From assembly GCF_014200675.1 (NCBI RefSeq), contig NZ_JACHCI010000008.1:153726-217725 (forward strand): a DNA stretch of 64,000 nucleotides, written 5' to 3'. Source of the DNA: Janthinobacterium saanense. GTDB lineage: Bacteria > Pseudomonadota > Gammaproteobacteria > Burkholderiales > Burkholderiaceae_D. Numbering within the stretch: position 1 is the stretch's first letter; each line of letters begins with the position of its first letter. The notes under the pieces are model-generated. The model was not told the DNA's origin and did no database searches. It was given only the letters and a program-made list of their open reading frames with translations. This document shows positions 21,058-31,000 of this stretch, one piece after another. The position numbers were made by a program, and so were the translations under genes.

Positions 21058-21971
21058 ACGGTACCTTTATCCATGATCTGCAAGAAGATATCTTCCAGGT
21101 CGGCTTGTTGCAATTGCATTTCGTCGATCTCGGCGCCCGCTTCACGCAGGCGTGCCAGGATTTGTTCGACTTCGCTGTATTCATTGACGCGCAGGCTGAA
21201 CTTGTTGGGCGCCTGCCGCTCTTCCGGATGCAGCACCAGGTGCTGCAGGTCGGCCGGCAAGGCGCCGTGCTTCAGGTGCACTTGCAGCTGCGAGCCGGCG
21301 ATGCGGCGTATCAGGGCCGACATGGTGTCGAGCGCCACCACCTTGCCCGACTTGAGCATGGCCACGCGCTGGCACATGGCTTGCGCCTCTTCCAGGTAGT
21401 GGGTGGTCAGCACGACGGTGTGGCCGCCTTCGCGGTTCAGGCGCGAAATGAACTTCCACAGGGTCTGGCGCAGTTCCACGTCGACGCCGGCGGTCGGCTC
21501 ATCGAGCACGATCACGGGCGGCTTGTGCACCAGCGCCTGGGCCACCAGCACGCGGCGCTTCATGCCGCCGGACAGAGCGCGCATATTCGTGTCGGCCTTG
21601 CCGGTCAGGTCGAGGTTTTCCATCACCTCGTCGATCCACTTGTCATTGTTCGGCAGGCCGAAGTAGCCGGACTGCAGGCGCAAGGTCTCGCGCACCGTGA
21701 AGAACGGGTCGAACACCAGTTCCTGCGGCACCACGCCCAGGTTGCGGCGGGCATTGCGGAAATCCTTGACCACGTCGTGGCCATGGATCTTGACGGTGCC
21801 CGCGTCGGGCCGTATCAGGCCGGCGATGATGGAAATGAGGGTGGTCTTGCCGGCGCCGTTGGGACCGAGCAGGCCGAAAAACTCGCCTTCCTCGATCGCC
21901 AGCGACACGCCGCCCAGCGCCTTGAGCGATTTATAGCTCTTTTCTACATTCGTTATTTGAATTGCGGTCAT
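21054..21971 (-). CDS. ABC exporter ATP-binding protein (YadG-like)
   Basis: 305 residues from the ATG at 21971 (MTAIQITNVEKSY); the frame extends 15 codons further with no support. Walker A is GPNGAGKTT, the signature LSGGMKRR, Walker B VIVLDEPTAG, and TTHYLEEAQ holds the switch His. A ~70-residue C-terminal extension follows, as in DrrA/YadG proteins. It drives the permease with which it overlaps. A 191-bp space without a gene (21972-22162) separates it from mlaB. Confidence 0.93.
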   Translation of the reverse strand: MTAIQITNVEKSYKSLKALGGVSLAIEEGEFFGLLGPNGAGKTTLISIIAGLIRPDAGTVKIHGHDVVKDFRNARRNLGVVPQELVFDPFFTVRETLRLQSGYFGLPNNDKWIDEVMENLDLTGKADTNMRALSGGMKRRVLVAQALVHKPPVIVLDEPTAGVDVELRQTLWKFISRLNREGGHTVVLTTHYLEEAQAMCQRVAMLKSGKVVALDTMSALIRRIAGSQLQVHLKHGALPADLQHLVLHPEERQAPNKFSLRVNEYSEVEQILARLREAGAEIDEMQLQQADLEDIFLQIMDKGTV

Positions 21972-22162
21972 GTGCTTATCAGATGTGATGCGTGTGTCAG
22001 CCACGAGGCAGGCCACAGGCCGGTACTAGGCGCCGCCTTCCGGAGAAGTAGCGCAACAGTCAATTATAGTTTGAAAATTCGTGGAACACTTGGAGATCAA
22101 TCCGGCGGCGCTGCTGGCATGCCGGCTTGAAAGCTACTGCTGATGCGGGGAGTGGGACAGGA

Positions 22163-22510
22163 TCAATGATGATGCAGGTCAGACGGGCTGCGTTCGGCGG
22201 TGTCGCCGGCAGTACCGCAGTTTTCGTCGCTGGTGGTGCTCGAGACGAGCGAGCAGACGCCATACAGCTTGGTCAGGTTTTTCAGATTGGTCGGCAGGTT
22301 TTTCAGCTCCAGCACGCCGCCGGCGTCTTGCGCTGCGCGCTGCCAGCTCAGCATCACCGACACGGCCGCCGAATCGACAGCCTGCACGTTGCGCAGGTCA
22401 AAGCGCGTCTGGCCAGACTTGATCGCCTCCAGACCCTGCTCCAGCGCCGAAGTGGCGTTGTGCACGGTCAGTGAAGTCAGGGACTGCAAAGTGTCGAGAG
22501 AGTCTGGCAT
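22163..22510 (-). CDS. mlaB: STAS-domain protein, probable MlaB
   Basis: 115 residues from ATG 22510. A STAS core is visible: FDLRNVQAVDSAAVSVMLSWQRAA contains the conserved Asp-Ser of the phosphorylatable loop, and LELKNLPTNLKNLTKLYGV forms the next strand and helix. MlaB stabilises and regulates the MlaFE ATPase-permease complex. A polar, His-ending tail follows. The frame runs back to 22687, but that part overlaps mlaC. It is the last gene of the mla set, 47 bp after mlaC. Confidence 0.85.
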   Translation of the reverse strand: MPDSLDTLQSLTSLTVHNATSALEQGLEAIKSGQTRFDLRNVQAVDSAAVSVMLSWQRAAQDAGGVLELKNLPTNLKNLTKLYGVCSLVSSTTSDENCGTAGDTAERSPSDLHHH

Positions 22511-22557
22511 GGCGTCGGGTTGCGCTGGTTTAGCGTGTGGAGCTATATGATAGCCGA

Positions 22558-23202
22558 TTATTTGGCTTTGGGCGCCGGACGGTTTGCCAAAGCCTTGTTT
22601 TTCGCTTGCAAGGTCTTGATCAGGCCATCGATGCCGCCTTTGCTGATTTCGCTGGCAAAGCTGCTCTTGTAGGTTTCCACCAGCCAAGCGCCCAGCACAT
22701 TGATATCGTAGATTTTCCAGCCCGTTGCCGTTTTGGAAACACGATAGTTCAGCGGTACTGGTTCGCCGCGCGGCATGTTCACTTGCGAGCGCACTTCCAC
22801 GTCGGTGTCGCCAGGGTCGGCGCGCAGCGGCTTGAATTCCACGGTTTCGTTTTTCACTTGCGACAGGGCGCCCGAATACGTGTAGATCAGCAGGGTGCGG
22901 AATTCTGCCGACAACTGCTGTTGCTGATCCGGCGTGGCGTCGCGCCAGTAGCGGCCAGCTGCCAGGGAAGTCATGCGCTGGAAGTCCACGTACGGCAGGA
23001 TCTTGGTTTCGACCAGTTCGGTGACGCGCTTGATGTCGCCAGCCTGGATGGACTTGTCGTTCTTGGCTGTATCGAGCACATCCTGGCTGATACGTTTGAC
23101 CAGCGCATCCGGTGCTTCATTCGCAGGGACGGCAGGCGCAGCCTGGGCGGCGGTGGCAAAGGCGATGGTGGCCATCGCGAGCAATTGTTTCATCAATTTC
23201 AT
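22558..23202 (-). CDS. mlaC: Periplasmic phospholipid-binding protein MlaC
   Basis: 214 residues from ATG 23202, with AAGGG 8 nt upstream. A signal peptide (MKLMKQLLAMATIAFATAAQ) is followed by the Tol-Tol-Ttg2/MlaC domain; the RMTSLAAGRYWRDATPDQ block and YDINVLGAWLVETYKSSF near the C-terminus are typical. MlaC ferries phospholipids across the periplasm between MlaA-porin and MlaFEDB. It lies between mlaA and mlaB. Confidence 0.95.
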   Translation of the reverse strand: MKLMKQLLAMATIAFATAAQAAPAVPANEAPDALVKRISQDVLDTAKNDKSIQAGDIKRVTELVETKILPYVDFQRMTSLAAGRYWRDATPDQQQQLSAEFRTLLIYTYSGALSQVKNETVEFKPLRADPGDTDVEVRSQVNMPRGEPVPLNYRVSKTATGWKIYDINVLGAWLVETYKSSFASEISKGGIDGLIKTLQAKNKALANRPAPKAK

Positions 23203-23276
23203 GGTTTTACCCTTATGGTGGTGTTGCTCGGCACCGGCTGGCATGCTATGCAGCCGTGTGTTCTGTATGCCTTAGT

Positions 23277-24167
23277 CTACTCCTGCGGCTTGGCCTGCGC
23301 CGCAACGGTATTGCTACCAGATGTTACGAGTTCGACAGGGGCAGGGGTGACGGTGGTGGCTTCAGGCGCAACATCTGCGGTCATCGGCGCTTGTTTCAAG
23401 TCATCATGATCCGAATCCAGCGAGCTGGAATCGTTCTTGTTCTTTTTACTGCGGCTCAAGTCGCCATCGAAGACTTTGCTTTCACGCGCTTGCAGGAAAC
23501 CGTCGCGGATGAATTCGTAGCGGTCCAGTGCGGCCGCTTCCATCAGGTTGGTCGCATCGAGCAGCGAAGCACGCTTGTCGACTACGCGTGTGGCCGTGCC
23601 GATATTGCGCACCGACACAGGCTCCTTGTAGCGCCATGGATCGCCGACGATATCGGCCGGCAAGGCCACCGTGTCACGCACGGTCGATGGGCCCAGCAGC
23701 GGCAGCATCAGGTACGGACCCGACTGCACGCCGTACCAGCCCAGGGTCTGGCCAAAGTCTTCATTGTGTTTCGGGATGCCCGCTGGCGACGCGAAGTCGA
23801 TCAGGCCGAAGATACCAAAGGTCGAATTCAGGCCAACGCGCGCCACATCTTGCAAGCCCTTCTCGCCCTTACCTTGCAGCAAGTTGTTCACGGCGCTCCA
23901 GACATCGGACAAGTTGCCAAAGAAGTTGCCCACGCCCGTTTGCACGAACGACGGCAAGACCGTCTTGTAGGCAGTGGCGGCCGGTTTCAAGGCATACGTA
24001 TCGACCGTATCGTTGAACTTGAACATGGCGCGGTTGTAGCCTTCGAATGGATCGGCCGGGTTGTTGGCGGTGGTGCTGGCGCAAGCGCTCAGGGTCGCGG
24101 CGATGGCCAGGGCCAGGCCGATACGGGAGAGACTACCTGTTTTGATATGTGTATTCGACTCGCTCAT
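23277..24167 (-). CDS. mlaA: Outer-membrane lipoprotein MlaA (VacJ)
   Basis: 296 residues. A lipoprotein signal ends in LSAC with Cys29 as the lipidated residue. The mature part begins with DPFEGYNRAMFKFND, the MlaA signature, and contains GFG-like and PYLMLPLLGPSTVRD stretches typical of VacJ. The C-terminus has a long, low-complexity tail. MlaA removes misplaced phospholipids from the outer leaflet. It overlaps mlaD by 4 bp, so here mlaA sits inside the mla operon, unlike in E. coli where it is unlinked. Confidence 0.96.
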   Translation of the reverse strand: MSESNTHIKTGSLSRIGLALAIAATLSACASTTANNPADPFEGYNRAMFKFNDTVDTYALKPAATAYKTVLPSFVQTGVGNFFGNLSDVWSAVNNLLQGKGEKGLQDVARVGLNSTFGIFGLIDFASPAGIPKHNEDFGQTLGWYGVQSGPYLMLPLLGPSTVRDTVALPADIVGDPWRYKEPVSVRNIGTATRVVDKRASLLDATNLMEAAALDRYEFIRDGFLQARESKVFDGDLSRSKKNKNDSSSLDSDHDDLKQAPMTADVAPEATTVTPAPVELVTSGSNTVAAQAKPQE

Positions 24168-24634
24168 TTGCTATCCTTTCCATCCGCTGCCTTGCTGTAG
24201 ATGAACTGATTGATCAGGTCTTCCAGCACTGTGGCCGATTGAGTACGGGCAATCTTGTCGCCCTCTGCCAGGTTCGCCAAATCACCGCCTGCTTCCAGGC
24301 CAATGTATTGCTCACCCAGCAGACCAGCCGTCAAAATCTTGGCCGAGCTGTCTTTCGGGAATTTATAACCGTCTTCGATGTCCAGCTTGACCAGCGCCTG
24401 ATAGCTCTTGTCATCGAACGTGATCTCGGCCACGCGGCCGACCACCACGCCGGCACCCTTGACGGGCGCCTGCGGCTTGAGGCCGCCAATGTTGTCGAAC
24501 TTGGCACTAATGGTATATGTCTTGCTGAAAGACAGCGAGCTCATATTGCCAGCCTTGAGCGCCAGAAACATCAATGCTGCTACACCCAGCAAGACGAACA
24601 AGCCTACCCAGACATCCAAAGATTTACGTTGCAT
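24164..24634 (-). CDS. mlaD: MCE-domain phospholipid transport protein MlaD
   Basis: 156 residues from ATG 24634, which has AGGA 6-7 nt upstream (an in-frame TTG lies 2 codons earlier). One N-terminal membrane helix is followed by a single MCE domain: FDNIGGLKPQAPVKGAGVVVGRV and GLLGEQYIGLEAGG. MlaD forms a hexameric ring in the inner membrane with MlaFEB. It is shorter than the E. coli protein, at the C-terminal tail. Confidence 0.95.
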   Translation of the reverse strand: MQRKSLDVWVGLFVLLGVAALMFLALKAGNMSSLSFSKTYTISAKFDNIGGLKPQAPVKGAGVVVGRVAEITFDDKSYQALVKLDIEDGYKFPKDSSAKILTAGLLGEQYIGLEAGGDLANLAEGDKIARTQSATVLEDLINQFIYSKAADGKDSK

Positions 24635-24714
24635 AAACAATCCTAAATAATTTTTACTTGCTGCACCCTGCGCAGAAACTGCGCAAGCCGCTAATTTTGA
24701 CGCCAGTGACCGAA

Positions 24715-25497
24715 TTACTTGCTAAACATCAACGCTGTCATCATGAAATCCAGCCACCACACCATCAGCGACGATATGACAACCGTACGCGTGGTGGCGC
24801 CGGAAACATCTTCTGGCGTCGGCTGTGCCTGATAACCCTGGAACAGGGCGATAAATGTCACCGCGATACCGAACACCAGGCTCTTCAGGGTACCGTTACC
24901 GACTTCTTTCCAGACATCCACACCGCTTTGCATCTGCGACCAGAACGAGCCTTCGTCGACGCCGATCAGCACCACGCCGACCAGATAACTGCCGATAATG
25001 CCCACTGCCGTGAAGATCGCGCCCAGAATCGGCATGGCGATCACGCCGGCCCAGAAACGGGGCGCCAGTACGCGCTCGACCGGGTTTACGGCCATCATTT
25101 CCATGGCAGATAATTGCTCGCCAGCCTTCATCAAGCCGATTTCGGCCGTCAGCGAAGTGCCTGCGCGGCCGGCAAACAGCAGGGCTGTGACGACCGGGCC
25201 CAGTTCGCGCGTCAGCGACAGCGCCACCAGCAGACCCAGCGATTGTTCCGCGCCATAGGTGGTCAAGGTGTAATAACCTTGCAAACCGAGCACCATGCCG
25301 ACAAACAGGCCAGACACGGCCGTAATCACCAGCGAGCGATTACCAATAAAAAACAGTTGCTCAATCACCAGGCGCGGACGGCGCCACAGGCCGCCCGACG
25401 AGGCGATGATGATAAAAAACGAACGCACGGCAAAGCCGAGGTCTTGTACCGAACGACGCAGCCAGGCTCCGATCGCTCCCAGGAAACGCGCGATCAT
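24715..25497 (-). CDS. mlaE: Inner-membrane permease MlaE
   Basis: 260 residues with five to six membrane segments and the MlaE family core: LGPVVTALLFAGRAGTSLTAEIG followed by MKAGEQLSAMEMM and NPVERVLAPRFWAG. It is the permease of the MlaFEDB lipid transporter. Its start overlaps the mlaF end by 4 bp. Confidence 0.97.
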   Translation of the reverse strand: MIARFLGAIGAWLRRSVQDLGFAVRSFFIIIASSGGLWRRPRLVIEQLFFIGNRSLVITAVSGLFVGMVLGLQGYYTLTTYGAEQSLGLLVALSLTRELGPVVTALLFAGRAGTSLTAEIGLMKAGEQLSAMEMMAVNPVERVLAPRFWAGVIAMPILGAIFTAVGIIGSYLVGVVLIGVDEGSFWSQMQSGVDVWKEVGNGTLKSLVFGIAVTFIALFQGYQAQPTPEDVSGATTRTVVISSLMVWWLDFMMTALMFSK

Positions 25498-26315
25498 CGG
25501 CCAACTCCCGCATGCAGACCCAGGTCATCGGCCAGCGATTTGCCCGGATAATGGAACGGTACGGGGCCATCGGCTTCCGCATTGACGAATTGTTTGACAT
25601 ACGGATGCGTGGAGACGGCCATTTCAGCCGGCGTGCCATGCGCCACAATTTTTCCCGATGACAGGAAATACACGTAATCAGCGATCGCGAAACACTCCTT
25701 CACATCGTGCGATACCAGAATCGATGTGGAACCAAGCGCATCGTTCAGATTGCGGATCAAATTGGCCGTCACACCCATGGAAATAGGGTCCAGGCCGGCA
25801 AACGGTTCGTCATACATGATCAATTCGGGATCGAGCGCAATCGCCCGCGCCAGCGCCACGCGCCGGCCCATGCCGCCCGAAATCTCGGCCGGCTTCAATT
25901 GCGCCGCATTGCGCAAGCCCACCGCCTGCAGCTTCATCAGCACCAGGGTGCGGATCAGCTCTTCATTGAGGTCCGTATGTTCGCGCAGCGGAAACGCCAC
26001 GTTCTCAAACGCCGTCAAATCGGTAAACAAGGCGCCGTGCTGGAACAGCATGCCCATCTTGCGGCGCATCTGGTACAACTGCCTGGTATCGAGCGTATGG
26101 ACGATCTGGTCATCGACATTGACGGTGCCGGCGCTAGGGCGCAACTGGCCGCCGATCAGGCGCAATACGGTCGTCTTGCCGCTGCCGGAACCACCCATGA
26201 CCGCCACAACTTTTCCACGTGGGAAATCCATCTGAAGGCCCGACAAGATCGAACGTTCACCATAGGCAAAGTGTAAATCACGGATTTCAACAAGATTTGG
26301 CACGACGTAACTCAC
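25494..26315 (-). CDS. mlaF: ABC ATPase MlaF
   Basis: 273 residues. Walker A GGSGSGKTT, signature ISGGMGRR and Walker B LIMYDEPFAGLDP are intact, and SHDVKECF gives the switch His. It powers phospholipid movement by MlaE. It is the first gene of the mla block; 230 bp without a gene separate it from gltD, so the mla promoter should lie in 26316-26480, where the minus strand reads TTTACA near 26450, although no convincing -10 was found. Confidence 0.96.
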   Translation of the reverse strand: MSYVVPNLVEIRDLHFAYGERSILSGLQMDFPRGKVVAVMGGSGSGKTTVLRLIGGQLRPSAGTVNVDDQIVHTLDTRQLYQMRRKMGMLFQHGALFTDLTAFENVAFPLREHTDLNEELIRTLVLMKLQAVGLRNAAQLKPAEISGGMGRRVALARAIALDPELIMYDEPFAGLDPISMGVTANLIRNLNDALGSTSILVSHDVKECFAIADYVYFLSSGKIVAHGTPAEMAVSTHPYVKQFVNAEADGPVPFHYPGKSLADDLGLHAGVGR

Positions 26316-26487
26316 TATTTTAATGGCGTATTGTAGTGCAGAAACGCCAAACTCTGCTGAGGGGCCACCTTGGGCATCCCGGTAAGGGGGAAGAATACAA
26401 CACTAATGAATCGAAAGTCAGATAGTTTATTGTAAAAAGCCAGGCTCTGCTTGCGATCGCCGCCCAGCGGACCTGGCACCAACAAAA

Positions 26488-26521
26488 TAGCAAAGGCCAC
26501 GACGCAGTGCGCGCCGTGGCC
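26488..26521 (-). terminator. Terminator after gltD
   Basis: On the minus strand GGCCACG and CGTGGCC form a 7-bp stem around an 11-13 nt loop, followed by TTTGCTATTTTG. It lies about 25 bp beyond the gltD stop and separates the glt and mla units. The T tract is interrupted, so strength is uncertain. Confidence 0.6.
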
Positions 26522-26545
26522 CCGGAAGCAAACAAGGGATGCTGA

Positions 26546-28009
26546 TCAGCGTGGCAGCAGCGAGCCGCCCATCAGGAAGGTATCGACGGCGCGCGCACAT
26601 TGGCGGCCCTCCCGGATGGCCCAGACCACCAGCGACTGGCCACGGCGCATGTCGCCGGCGGCAAACACTTTGGGCACCGAAGTCTGGTAGCAGTCATCGC
26701 CCTCGGTGCTGGCGCGGGCGTTGCCGCGCGCATCTTTATCCACGCCAAAGGCGTCGAGCACCTGTTGTACAGGAGAAACAAAACCCATCGCCAGCAAGAC
26801 CAGGTCGGCTTTCATTTCGAATTCCGAGTCCGGCACTTCGCTCATCTTGCCGTCTTTCCATTCCACCCGGCAGGCAATCAGCTTTTCTACCTTGCCGCCC
26901 TTGCCTTCGAAACGCTTGGTGGCCACCGCCCAGTCGCGTTCGCAGCCTTCCTCGTGCGACGACGAGGTGCGCAGCTTGGTCGGCCAGTAGGGCCAGACCA
27001 GCGGCTTGTTTTCCTTTTCGGGTGGTTGCGGCATCAGTTCGAACTGGGCCACCGAGGCGGCGCCGTGGCGGTTCGAGGTGCCCACGCAGTCCGAACCCGT
27101 ATCGCCGCCGCCGATCACCACCACGTGTTTACCGGTGGCCTTGATCTGGTCTTTCAGCTTGTCGCCCGCATTGACCTTGTTTTGCAGTGGCAAGAAGTCC
27201 ATGGCGTAATGCACGCCCTTCAAGTCGCGGCCCGGCACCGGCAAGTCGCGCGGAGTTTCGGCGCCGCCGGTAAGGATCACGGCATCGAATTCTTTTTCCA
27301 GGTCTTCCGGGAAAATCGTTTCCTTGGCCCAGTTATTTACGCTGGCAGGGAAATCCTTGCCAACCAGCACGCTGGTGCGGAACACCACGCCTTCGGCTTC
27401 CATCTGTTTGACGCGCAGATCGATGTGCGACTTTTCCATCTTGAAGTCGGGAATGCCATAACGCAGCAAACCACCGACCCGGTCGCTTTTTTCAAACACG
27501 GTCACGGCATGGCCGGCGCGCGCCAGTTGCTGCGCCGCCGCCAGGCCTGCAGGGCCGGAACCGACGATGGCCACCTTCTTGCCCGTGCTGAAACCAGCAG
27601 GCTGCGGCACCACCCAGCCATGTTCCCAGCCCATGTCGATGATTTTATGTTCGATCGACTTGATGCCGACCGGATCTTCATGGATGCCCAGGGTGCAGGC
27701 CGATTCGCACGGCGCCGGGCAGACGCGGCCCGTGAATTCCGGGAAGTTATTGGTCGAATGCAAGATATCGAGCGCTTCGCGGTAGGCGCCACGGTAGACC
27801 AGGTCATTCCAGTCGGGAATGATGTTGTTGACTGGGCAACCCGTGTTGCAGAAAGGGATGCCGCAATCCATGCAGCGCGCGCCCTGCACGGTCGCTTGCG
27901 CATCCGTCAGGTGCAGCACGAATTCCTTGTAGTTCTTCAAACGGGCGGCAGGCTCCAGATATTGCTCGTCCTGCCGCTTGAATTCCATGAAGCCGGTAAT
28001 TTTACCCAC
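26546..28009 (-). CDS. gltD: Glutamate synthase small (beta) subunit GltD
   Basis: 487 residues. N-terminal Cys-rich block [20 protein letters not shown] binds a [4Fe-4S] cluster; [21 protein letters not shown] is the FAD site and [14 protein letters not shown] the NADPH site. GltD passes electrons from NADPH to GltB for conversion of 2-oxoglutarate and glutamine to two glutamates. It follows gltB with a 67-bp gap. Confidence 0.97.
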   Translation of the reverse strand: MGKITGFMEFKRQDEQYLEPAARLKNYKEFVLHLTDAQATVQGARCMDCGIPFCNTGCPVNNIIPDWNDLVYRGAYREALDILHSTNNFPEFTGRVCPAPCESACTLGIHEDPVGIKSIEHKIIDMGWEHGWVVPQPAGFSTGKKVAIVGSGPAGLAAAQQLARAGHAVTVFEKSDRVGGLLRYGIPDFKMEKSHIDLRVKQMEAEGVVFRTSVLVGKDFPASVNNWAKETIFPEDLEKEFDAVILTGGAETPRDLPVPGRDLKGVHYAMDFLPLQNKVNAGDKLKDQIKATGKHVVVIGGGDTGSDCVGTSNRHGAASVAQFELMPQPPEKENKPLVWPYWPTKLRTSSSHEEGCERDWAVATKRFEGKGGKVEKLIACRVEWKDGKMSEVPDSEFEMKADLVLLAMGFVSPVQQVLDAFGVDKDARGNARASTEGDDCYQTSVPKVFAAGDMRRGQSLVVWAIREGRQCARAVDTFLMGGSLLPR

Positions 28010-28076
28010 GATAATTCCTTTGTATTTGGCTAGCGGGGAGCGGCCTGGCCGCTCCCGGTCATAGTGTTAGGCTGGC

Positions 28077-31000
28077 TCAGGCAGCGACGGCTTCGACTGC
28101 CATGGCGGCGTCGGCCGCCATTTCAATCAGTGCGCGCTTGTATTCGTTCGGGAAGACCTTGACGAATTTGGCGCGTGCCGTGGCCCAGTCATCGAGCAGG
28201 AAACGGGCGCGGGTGCTGCCCGTGTGCTTGAAGTGGCGCTCGATCAGGCGTTTCAGTATCACTTCGTCGGCTTCCGGCAAGCCATCGCGGTGCTGGGTAT
28301 GCCAGGCGTCGCGGTCGACCTGTTGTTCGGAGGCGCTCAGCACCTTGTCCAGGCTGACCATGGCCGTGTTGCACTTGCTGGCAAATTCGCCGGCTGGGTC
28401 ATACACATAGGCAATGCCGCCCGACATGCCGGCCGCAAAGTTGCGTCCCGTGGCTCCCAGCACTACCACCGTGCCGCCCGTCATGTATTCGCAGCCATGG
28501 TCGCCCAGGCCCTCGACCACCGTGGTGGCGCCCGAGTTGCGCACGGCGAAACGTTCACCGGCCACGCCATTGAAGAACGCTTCACCGGCAATCGCGCCGT
28601 ACAGCACGGTATTGCCGATGATGATGTTGTCCACCGCCCAGCCGCGGAATTCCGTATTCGGCCGTACGATGATGCGCCCGCCCGACAAGCCCTTGCCCAC
28701 GTAATCGTTGCCCTCGCCCACCAGGTCGATCGTGATGCCGTGCGCCAGGAAGGCGCAGGCAGACTGGCCCGCCGTGCCTTGCAGCTGGATGTGGATGGTG
28801 TCGTCCGGCAAGCCGGCATGGCCATAACGCTTCGCCACTTCGCCGGACAGCATGGTGCCCACCGTGCGGTTCAGGTTGCGCACCGGCGAGATGAACGAGA
28901 CGCGCTCGCCCTTCTCCAGTGCCGCGCGCGCTTGCGCGATCAGCTTGTGGTCCAGCGCTTTTTCCAGCGCATGGTCCTGGTTTTCCACGTGGCGACAGGC
29001 TTGGCCATCCTGCGTTTCCGGCTTGTAGAAAATGGCCGAGAAGTCCAGGCCCTGCGCCTTCCAGTGCGAAATCGCCTTTGATTTGTCGAGCAGGTCGACT
29101 CGGCCGATCAGCTCGTCATACGTGCGGATCCCCAGCTGCGCCATCAATTGACGGGCTTCTTCAGCGACGAAGAAGAAGTAATTGACGACATATTCAGGCT
29201 TGCCCGAAAACTTGGCGCGCAGCACCGGGTCTTGCGTGGCGACACCGACCGGGCAGGTATTCAAATGGCATTTGCGCATCATGATGCAGCCTTCCACCAC
29301 CAGCGGCGCCGTGGCGAAACCGATTTCATCGGCGCCCAGCAAGGCGGCGATCACCACGTCGCGGCCGGTTTTCATCTGGCCATCGGCTTGCACGCGGATA
29401 CGGCTGCGCAAGCCGTTCAAGACCAGCGTTTGTTGCGTTTCGGCCAGGCCCAGTTCCCACGGCGTGCCCGCATGTTTCACCGACGACAGAGGCGAGGCAC
29501 CGGTGCCGCCATCGTGGCCAGCCACCACCACGTGGTCGGCCTTGGCCTTGGTGACGCCGGCCGCGACCGTGCCGATACCCACTTCCGATACCAGCTTGAC
29601 GGAAATCGAGGCGCGCGGATTGGCGTTTTTCAAGTCATGGATCAGCTGCGCCAGATCTTCGATGGAATAAATATCATGATGGGGCGGTGGCGAAATCAAG
29701 CCCACGCCCGGCACGGAAAAGCGCAGGCTGGCAATGTATTCCGACACCTTATGACCAGGCAACTGGCCGCCTTCGCCCGGTTTTGCGCCCTGCGCCATCT
29801 TGATCTGGATCTGGTCAGCCGAATTCAGGTAGGCGGCCGTGACGCCGAACCGCCCGGACGCCACCTGCTTGATGCGTGAACGCATGGAATCGCCTTCCTG
29901 CAGCGGAATATCGACCACGATCTGCTCGGCGCCCACCACCGAGGCCATGGTGTCGTCCTGGCGTATCGGTATGCCCTTCAATTCCTGCATGTAGCGGTTC
30001 GGATCTTCGCCGCCCTCGCCCGTGTTCGACTTGCCGCCGATGCGGTTCATCGCCACGGCCAGGGTTGCGTGCGCTTCAGTGCTGATCGAACCGAGCGACA
30101 TCGCGCCCGTAGCAAAGCGCTTGACGATTTCCTTGGCCGGTTCCACTTCATCGAGCGGTATCGCCTTGGTCGGATCGAGCTTGAACTCGAACAGGCCGCG
30201 CAGGGTCAGATGTCGGCGGCTCTGGTCATTGATGATTTGCGCGTACTCTTTATAGCTGGAGAAATTATTGCTGCGCGTGGAGTGCTGCAACTTGGCAATC
30301 GCGTCCGGCGTCCACATATGGTCTTCACCGCGCACGCGGAAGGCGTATTCGCCACCCGCGTCGAGCTTGTCGGCCAGCAACGGATCGTTGCCGAAGGCCA
30401 GCTGGTGCAAACGCAGCGCTTCTTCCGCCACTTCAAACACGCCGATGCCTTCCACGTTCGAAGCCGTGCCCTTGAAGTATTTGTCGACCAGCGACTTGTT
30501 CAAGCCGATTGCTTCAAAGATTTGCGCGCCGCAATACGACATATAGGTCGAGATGCCCATCTTCGACATCACCTTCATCAAGCCCTTGCCGACCGCCTTG
30601 GTGTAGTTATAGATGGCTTTGTCGCCAGACAGATCGCCCGGCAAGCCATGCGCCAGTTCGACCAGGGTTTCCATCGCCAGGTAGGGGTGGACGGCTTCCG
30701 CGCCATAGCCTGCCAGCAAGGCGAAGTGATGCGTTTCACGCGCCGAGCCCGTTTCCACCACCAGGCCGGTGGAGGCGCGCAAGCCCTTGCTAACCAGGTG
30801 CTGATGCACGGTCGATGTCGCCAGTAGCGCGGGGATCGCCACCTGATCGGCGCAGATAGCGCGATCCGAGACGATCAAAATGTTGTGGCCGGATTTCACG
30901 GCATCGACCGCTTCGGCGCACAGCGAGGCCAGGCAGGCTTCCACGCCTTCCTTGCCCCAGGCCAATGGGTAGCAAATATCAAGTTCATACGATTTGAACT

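Noticed and set aside
26600..28033. 477-aa plus-strand open frame opposite gltD
   Set aside because: Shadow of gltD, which carries complete FeS, FAD and NADPH motifs.
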